Assembly: GCA_007693855.1 (NCBI GenBank)
Contig: RECU01000034.1
Span: 62,001 to 126,000 of the forward strand
Direction of reading: 5' to 3'
Length of the DNA: 64,000 nt
Origin: Gammaproteobacteria bacterium
Lineage (GTDB): Bacteria; Pseudomonadota; Gammaproteobacteria; Steroidobacterales; PWYM01
Each line of letters begins with the position of its first letter. Within the stretch, counting starts at the first letter, position 1. Shown piece after piece: positions 61,195 through 64,000 of this stretch. The notes under the pieces were generated by a model. That model was not told the origin of the DNA. It saw only the letters and a list, made by a program, of their open reading frames with translations, and ran no database searches. Position numbers and translations under genes: made by a program.

Positions 61195-62334
61195 ATGGCG
61201 GCCAGTTCCGAGGCCTGGCAGGCGTCAGGCCCGGGCGCGGCCGGTGGGCTGGCCGCGCGGCTGTCGCCGGTGCTCGAGACGCTGATCGCCATCGCCCCCG
61301 AGCGTCGTCCCAGCGACCGGCTGCCTGCTGCCGTGCATGCCGCGCTGGTGGCCTCGGGCCTCTGGAAGCTCTGGGTGCCGCAGGTCCACGGCGGGCTGGA
61401 ACAGGACCTGCCCGCCTCGCTGGCGCTGTTCGAGCGCGCGGCCGCAGTCGATGGCAGCCTGGGGTTTGCCCTGGCGATTGGCACCGGGGGCGGGCTGTTT
61501 GCCGCCTGGCTGCCCGAGGCTACTGCGCGGGATATTTTCACCCCCGAGGCGGCGCTGATCGCCGGCTCCGGCGCACCGACAGGGACGGCACGGCCGCTGG
61601 AGGATGAGCCTCAGGGCGGGCTGGTCGTGACGGGCGAGTGGCGCTATGCCTCGCTGATCCACTCGGCAACCTGGGTGACGGCCAGCGTCCGCGTGGCCGA
61701 CAGCGATGCTGTCGTGGCCGTGGCCGTCCCCGCCGGGGAGGTCGAGATCCTGCAGCGCTGGCAGGCCGATGCGCTGGCCGGCACGGACAGCCAGGACCTG
61801 CGGATGTCTGACGTGCGCGTGCCGTCCGCCCGCGTTTTTGATCTGACGTCGCCGCCGCGCCTGGCGGGCGCCTTGTATCGCTTCGACTTCATGGCGCTGG
61901 CGTCGGCGGCATTTGCCTCCGTGGCCGTGGGCATTGCCCGGGGCGCCGTGGAGGCCGTCCGGGACAGGCTGGCCGTGCAGGGGCCGGTCGACGGCGAGGT
62001 CGCCACGCGCCTGGCCAGGGCCACCGCGAGCCAGCGCGCGGCCTGGCGGGCGCTCCAGGCCAGTGTTGGCGAGGCCTGGGCGCTGCTCGCCGGGCGCCCG
62101 AACCTGCCACCTGCCAGCGTGCTGGATGTGCGGCTGGCTGCCGTCGAGGCGACGCGCCAGGCCGTGGCGGCGGTCGATGAGCTGGCGGCGATCGCCGGCA
62201 TGCGCCTGCTGGCCCGCCACGACCCCTTCAGCCAGGCCTGGCGCGATGTTCACGGGGTCGCGCAGCACGCGCTGATCACGGTCGCACGCCAGCGCGAACT
62301 GGGCCTGGGACTGCTCGAGGGCGGCGCCGACTGA
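61195..62334 (+). CDS. acyl-CoA-dehydrogenase-like flavoprotein
   Basis: 379 residues from the ATG at 61195 with GAGGG upstream; a TTG six bases earlier is too close to that site. The N-terminal helices (ERRPSDRLPAAVHAALVASGLWKLWVPQVHGG), the central beta domain (LVVTGEWRYASLIHSATWV and DLRMSDVRVPSARVFDL) and the C-terminal helical bundle fit the ACAD fold, more like flavin-dependent monooxygenases of the DszC/HpaB group than true dehydrogenases. The usual catalytic glutamate region is not recognisable. Reaction and substrate are unknown. Tightly linked to the PEBP gene. Confidence 0.8.
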   Translation: MAASSEAWQASGPGAAGGLAARLSPVLETLIAIAPERRPSDRLPAAVHAALVASGLWKLWVPQVHGGLEQDLPASLALFERAAAVDGSLGFALAIGTGGGLFAAWLPEATARDIFTPEAALIAGSGAPTGTARPLEDEPQGGLVVTGEWRYASLIHSATWVTASVRVADSDAVVAVAVPAGEVEILQRWQADALAGTDSQDLRMSDVRVPSARVFDLTSPPRLAGALYRFDFMALASAAFASVAVGIARGAVEAVRDRLAVQGPVDGEVATRLARATASQRAAWRALQASVGEAWALLAGRPNLPPASVLDVRLAAVEATRQAVAAVDELAAIAGMRLLARHDPFSQAWRDVHGVAQHALITVARQRELGLGLLEGGAD

Positions 62335-62380
62335 TTTTCGCGCGCCGATCCGGCGGGATGAGGGAACTGTCGGATAAACG

Positions 62381-62411
62381 GTAACTATCTGAAGTTACTG
62401 ACCAACCGGTC
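62381..62411. promoter_or_regulatory. two adjacent dyads upstream of a promoter
   Basis: GTAACT (62381-62386) is inverted as AGTTAC (62393-62398) around six bases. Directly next to it, GACC (62400-62403) is inverted as GGTC (62408-62411) around AACC, with ACCGGT as a six-base palindrome in its core. They end 23 bases before the -35 box, a usual activator or repressor position. Confidence 0.4.
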
Positions 62412-62434
62412 TGACATTCCGGGGATTTCACCTG

Positions 62435-62464
62435 TTTACAGTCCAGCGCGGCTTACAGTATAAG
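62435..62464 (+). promoter_or_regulatory. sigma-70 promoter directly against the next start codon
   Basis: TTTACA (62435-62440) and TATAAG (62459-62464) each match consensus at five of six positions with an 18-base spacer. The predicted start of transcription, about 62470-62472, falls at the ATG at 62473, so the mRNA would be leaderless. No Shine-Dalgarno sequence precedes the ATG (the sequence is CCCGCCCT). Confidence 0.65.
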
Positions 62465-62472
62465 CCCGCCCT

Positions 62473-63351
62473 ATGTCACGCATAGTTGACAGAAAAATCC
62501 TGATTGGCGCCGCGCTCGCGGCCGCGTTTCTGTGCACGCCCGTGGGTACCGCCCTGTGGTCGCTGAACCACTACCAGGGGGGTGGTGCCCTCCAGTACTG
62601 GCTGGCGGCCATCTGGGGCGGTCTGGGCATTGCGCTGGTCGCCCTCGGCTTGCGGGCCGGGGAGATGCGCGCCGGGGTGCTGGGGTTCCTGGGGGGCTGG
62701 ATGGTCTGGGGGGGTTGGTTCCAGTTCGGCTTCCAGCTGTTTGCCGAGCAACTTGCGGTACCCCCTCTGGAGATCGCGCCCGGCGTGGCCCTGCCCGGTG
62801 CCAATGGGCTGCTGCTGGCCAGCGCGCCGGCGCTGCTGGCGGTCCTGCTGCTGTACGGGATGCTCAACCGCGAGACGCGCTGTGCGTTCATGCGCTTTGT
62901 GATGCGCCAGGGCCGACTCTCCCCCGGACAGCCGACCCCTGGCCTGCGGCGCAATGTTGCCCGCGTGGTTGCCATGGAAACCCTGGTGATCATCTGGGCG
63001 CTGAACGTGCTCTGGCTGCTGGTGTACTGGGCCGTCGGCTTTGGCGCTTTGCTCTGGGTCATTTTCGCCGTCTACGCCGTCTGGGCACTGTATCTGGTCG
63101 GCCGCCAGCTGCGGATTACGCGCCCAGCCTACGCCCTGCGCTACGGCATTCCGGTGGGACTGATCGCCTGGATTCTGATCGAGTTGCCGGCCCAGTTCGG
63201 GCTGCTGCCGGCGTTCTGGCAGCGGCCGCTGGAGTGGCCGTTCGCGAGTCTGGTGGTGCTGGCGACTTTCCTGGTTTCAATCGGTTTATTGGTGTGGCGC
63301 CCGTCGGCGTCGCACCCGGTGGCCTCCGGTGGGGTGCAGGCATCCGGCTAG
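62473..63351 (+). CDS. unknown polytopic membrane protein
   Basis: 292 residues starting MSRIVDRKILIGAALAAAFLC. Six to eight hydrophobic helices; two cytoplasm-type basic loops lie near RETRCAFMRFVMRQGRLSPG (about 137-158) and RQLRITRPAYALRYG. The tryptophan-rich run GGWMVWGGWFQFGFQLFAEQL (two parts) suggests a membrane-interface region. I do not recognise the family. It is expressed from a strong-looking promoter with probable leaderless start and is followed after 66 bases by a TonB receptor. Confidence 0.78.
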   Translation: MSRIVDRKILIGAALAAAFLCTPVGTALWSLNHYQGGGALQYWLAAIWGGLGIALVALGLRAGEMRAGVLGFLGGWMVWGGWFQFGFQLFAEQLAVPPLEIAPGVALPGANGLLLASAPALLAVLLLYGMLNRETRCAFMRFVMRQGRLSPGQPTPGLRRNVARVVAMETLVIIWALNVLWLLVYWAVGFGALLWVIFAVYAVWALYLVGRQLRITRPAYALRYGIPVGLIAWILIELPAQFGLLPAFWQRPLEWPFASLVVLATFLVSIGLLVWRPSASHPVASGGVQASG

Positions 63352-63417
63352 CACCCGCCGGTGGCAGTTTGGCTGTTGCCCGGGGGGCGGGCACATTCGT
63401 CATGAGGGACTTCTGCT

Positions 63418-64000
63418 ATGAAAAACCAATACCATCCACGCTCCCGCGGGCCCGTGGCCCTGGGCGTCTGCCTGGCACTTGCGGGCCTCGGGGCGGGTTC
63501 ACTGGCGCAGGCGCAGACCGGCACTCGCGCCGACGGCGCACGCGTCATCGATGAGATCATCGTCACGGTACGCAAGATCGACGAGCGTGCGCAGGATGTG
63601 CCACTGTCGATCGTGGTCTATGACAGTGTGCGCATCGAGCGCGAGCGCCTGCTGCGCACCGAAGACGTGGCTCGTCTGACGCCGGGCGTGACCTTCGACC
63701 GCGGCGCCTTCCCCAACGATACCCGGCCCGCGATGCGGGGCATGCAGAACGAGCGGGGTCGTCCGAGCGTGGCGGTGCTGATCGACGGGCATGATCTGTC
63801 CAGTTCCAACCTGGCATTGCCGGGGGGCTCGGGCACGCTCAATCTCGCGCTGCACGATCTCGAGCGCATCGAGATCGTCAAAGGGCCGCAGTCGACGCTG
63901 TATGGCCGCAATGCCTTCGGCGGCGCCATCAACTACATCACCCGCGCCCCGGAATTCGAGTTCGGCGGTCGTGCCGGCATCGACATCGGTAATGATGGTC
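63418..64000 (+). CDS. TonB-dependent outer-membrane receptor, N-terminal part
   Basis: Starts at the ATG at 63418 (GAGGG upstream) and runs off the window after 194 residues. The signal peptide ends near SLAQAQ. The TonB box is probably DEIIVTVRK and the plug domain follows: QDVPLSIVVYDS, TPGVTFDRG, PAMRGMQNERGRPSVAVLIDG and IEIVKGPQSTLYGRNAFGGAINYITR. The strong plug motifs make the family sure; the barrel and the substrate (siderophore, vitamin or glycan) are beyond the edge. Confidence 0.95.
   Translation, partial: MKNQYHPRSRGPVALGVCLALAGLGAGSLAQAQTGTRADGARVIDEIIVTVRKIDERAQDVPLSIVVYDSVRIERERLLRTEDVARLTPGVTFDRGAFPNDTRPAMRGMQNERGRPSVAVLIDGHDLSSSNLALPGGSGTLNLALHDLERIEIVKGPQSTLYGRNAFGGAINYITRAPEFEFGGRAGIDIGNDG

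Noticed and set aside
63380-63403. GC-rich inverted repeat between the membrane protein and the TonB receptor
   Set aside because: Only a four- to five-base stem around G runs, not followed by T; expected by chance at this composition.

Overview
The window is a G+C-rich (about two thirds G+C by eye), tightly packed bacterial chromosome segment. It carries 57 complete or window-truncated protein genes, one clear gene remnant and a few regulatory elements. Several gene orders are typical of Gammaproteobacteria: lptD-surA-pdxA-rsmA-apaG-apaH; mreBCD-mrdA-rodA-mltB-rlpA-dacC-ybeD-lipB; amgK-murU next to lptD. A two-subunit glycine dehydrogenase, a kynurenine-to-quinolinate pathway, a SahR/SamR-like regulator beside metF-metH and a TonB-dependent receptor point to a free-living, non-enteric lineage, possibly on the Chromatiales/Xanthomonadales side. 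I cannot name the genus. I see no tRNA, rRNA, insertion sequence, prophage or CRISPR array.

Layout. 1-952 (-): partial DUF885 protein. 1070-6724 (+): tandem glycine riboswitch, then gcvT-gcvH-gcvPA-gcvPB and a PfkB-type kinase. 6822-10195 (+): a large duplicated HtrA-like protease resembling yeast Nma111, overlapping a molybdenum-carrier-like protein. 10201-12856 (-): YyaL/SSP411-type protein and inorganic pyrophosphatase. 13007-15266 (+): lgt-thyA-2OG oxygenase. 15309-20088: kynurenine pathway genes kmo and haaO-kynU (-), with a secreted metallophosphatase (+) between them. 20109-26639 (-): apaH-apaG-rsmA-pdxA-surA-lptD, read in the order lptD to apaH and probably on through haaO-kynU. 26675-28434 (+): amgK-murU peptidoglycan sugar recycling. 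28320-38069 (-): ten-gene cell-elongation and cell-wall cluster. 38185-42239 (+): gatCAB and hslO, ended by a perfect 17-bp hairpin. 42284-46782 (-): M14 peptidase and a lipoprotein gamma-glutamyltransferase. 47017-53082: an unknown membrane protein (+), then, on the minus strand, an isocitrate-lyase-superfamily enzyme, an EamA transporter, an NTF2-like protein, a short-chain dehydrogenase remnant, hrpB and a CBS-domain protein. 53250-60617 (+): universal stress protein, thioredoxin/CcdA-type fusion, ArsR-methyltransferase regulator, metF and metH. 60713-64000 (+): PEBP protein, acyl-CoA-dehydrogenase-like flavoprotein, unknown membrane protein and the start of a TonB receptor.

Linked functions. 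The gcv operon and metF-metH both serve one-carbon metabolism; each appears to have its own metabolite control (a glycine riboswitch, and a SahR-like repressor acting on a nearby dyad). The central 17 kb (20-38 kb) serves envelope biogenesis: LPS insertion (LptD/SurA), MurNAc recycling (AmgK/MurU) and the elongasome with its hydrolases. The kynurenine genes feed quinolinate for NAD synthesis. The items most worth a second look are the duplicated HtrA protease with its coupled partner, the SahR-metF-metH control region, a promoter lying directly against a start codon at 62.4 kb, and the 115-bp antisense overlap of murU and lipB.
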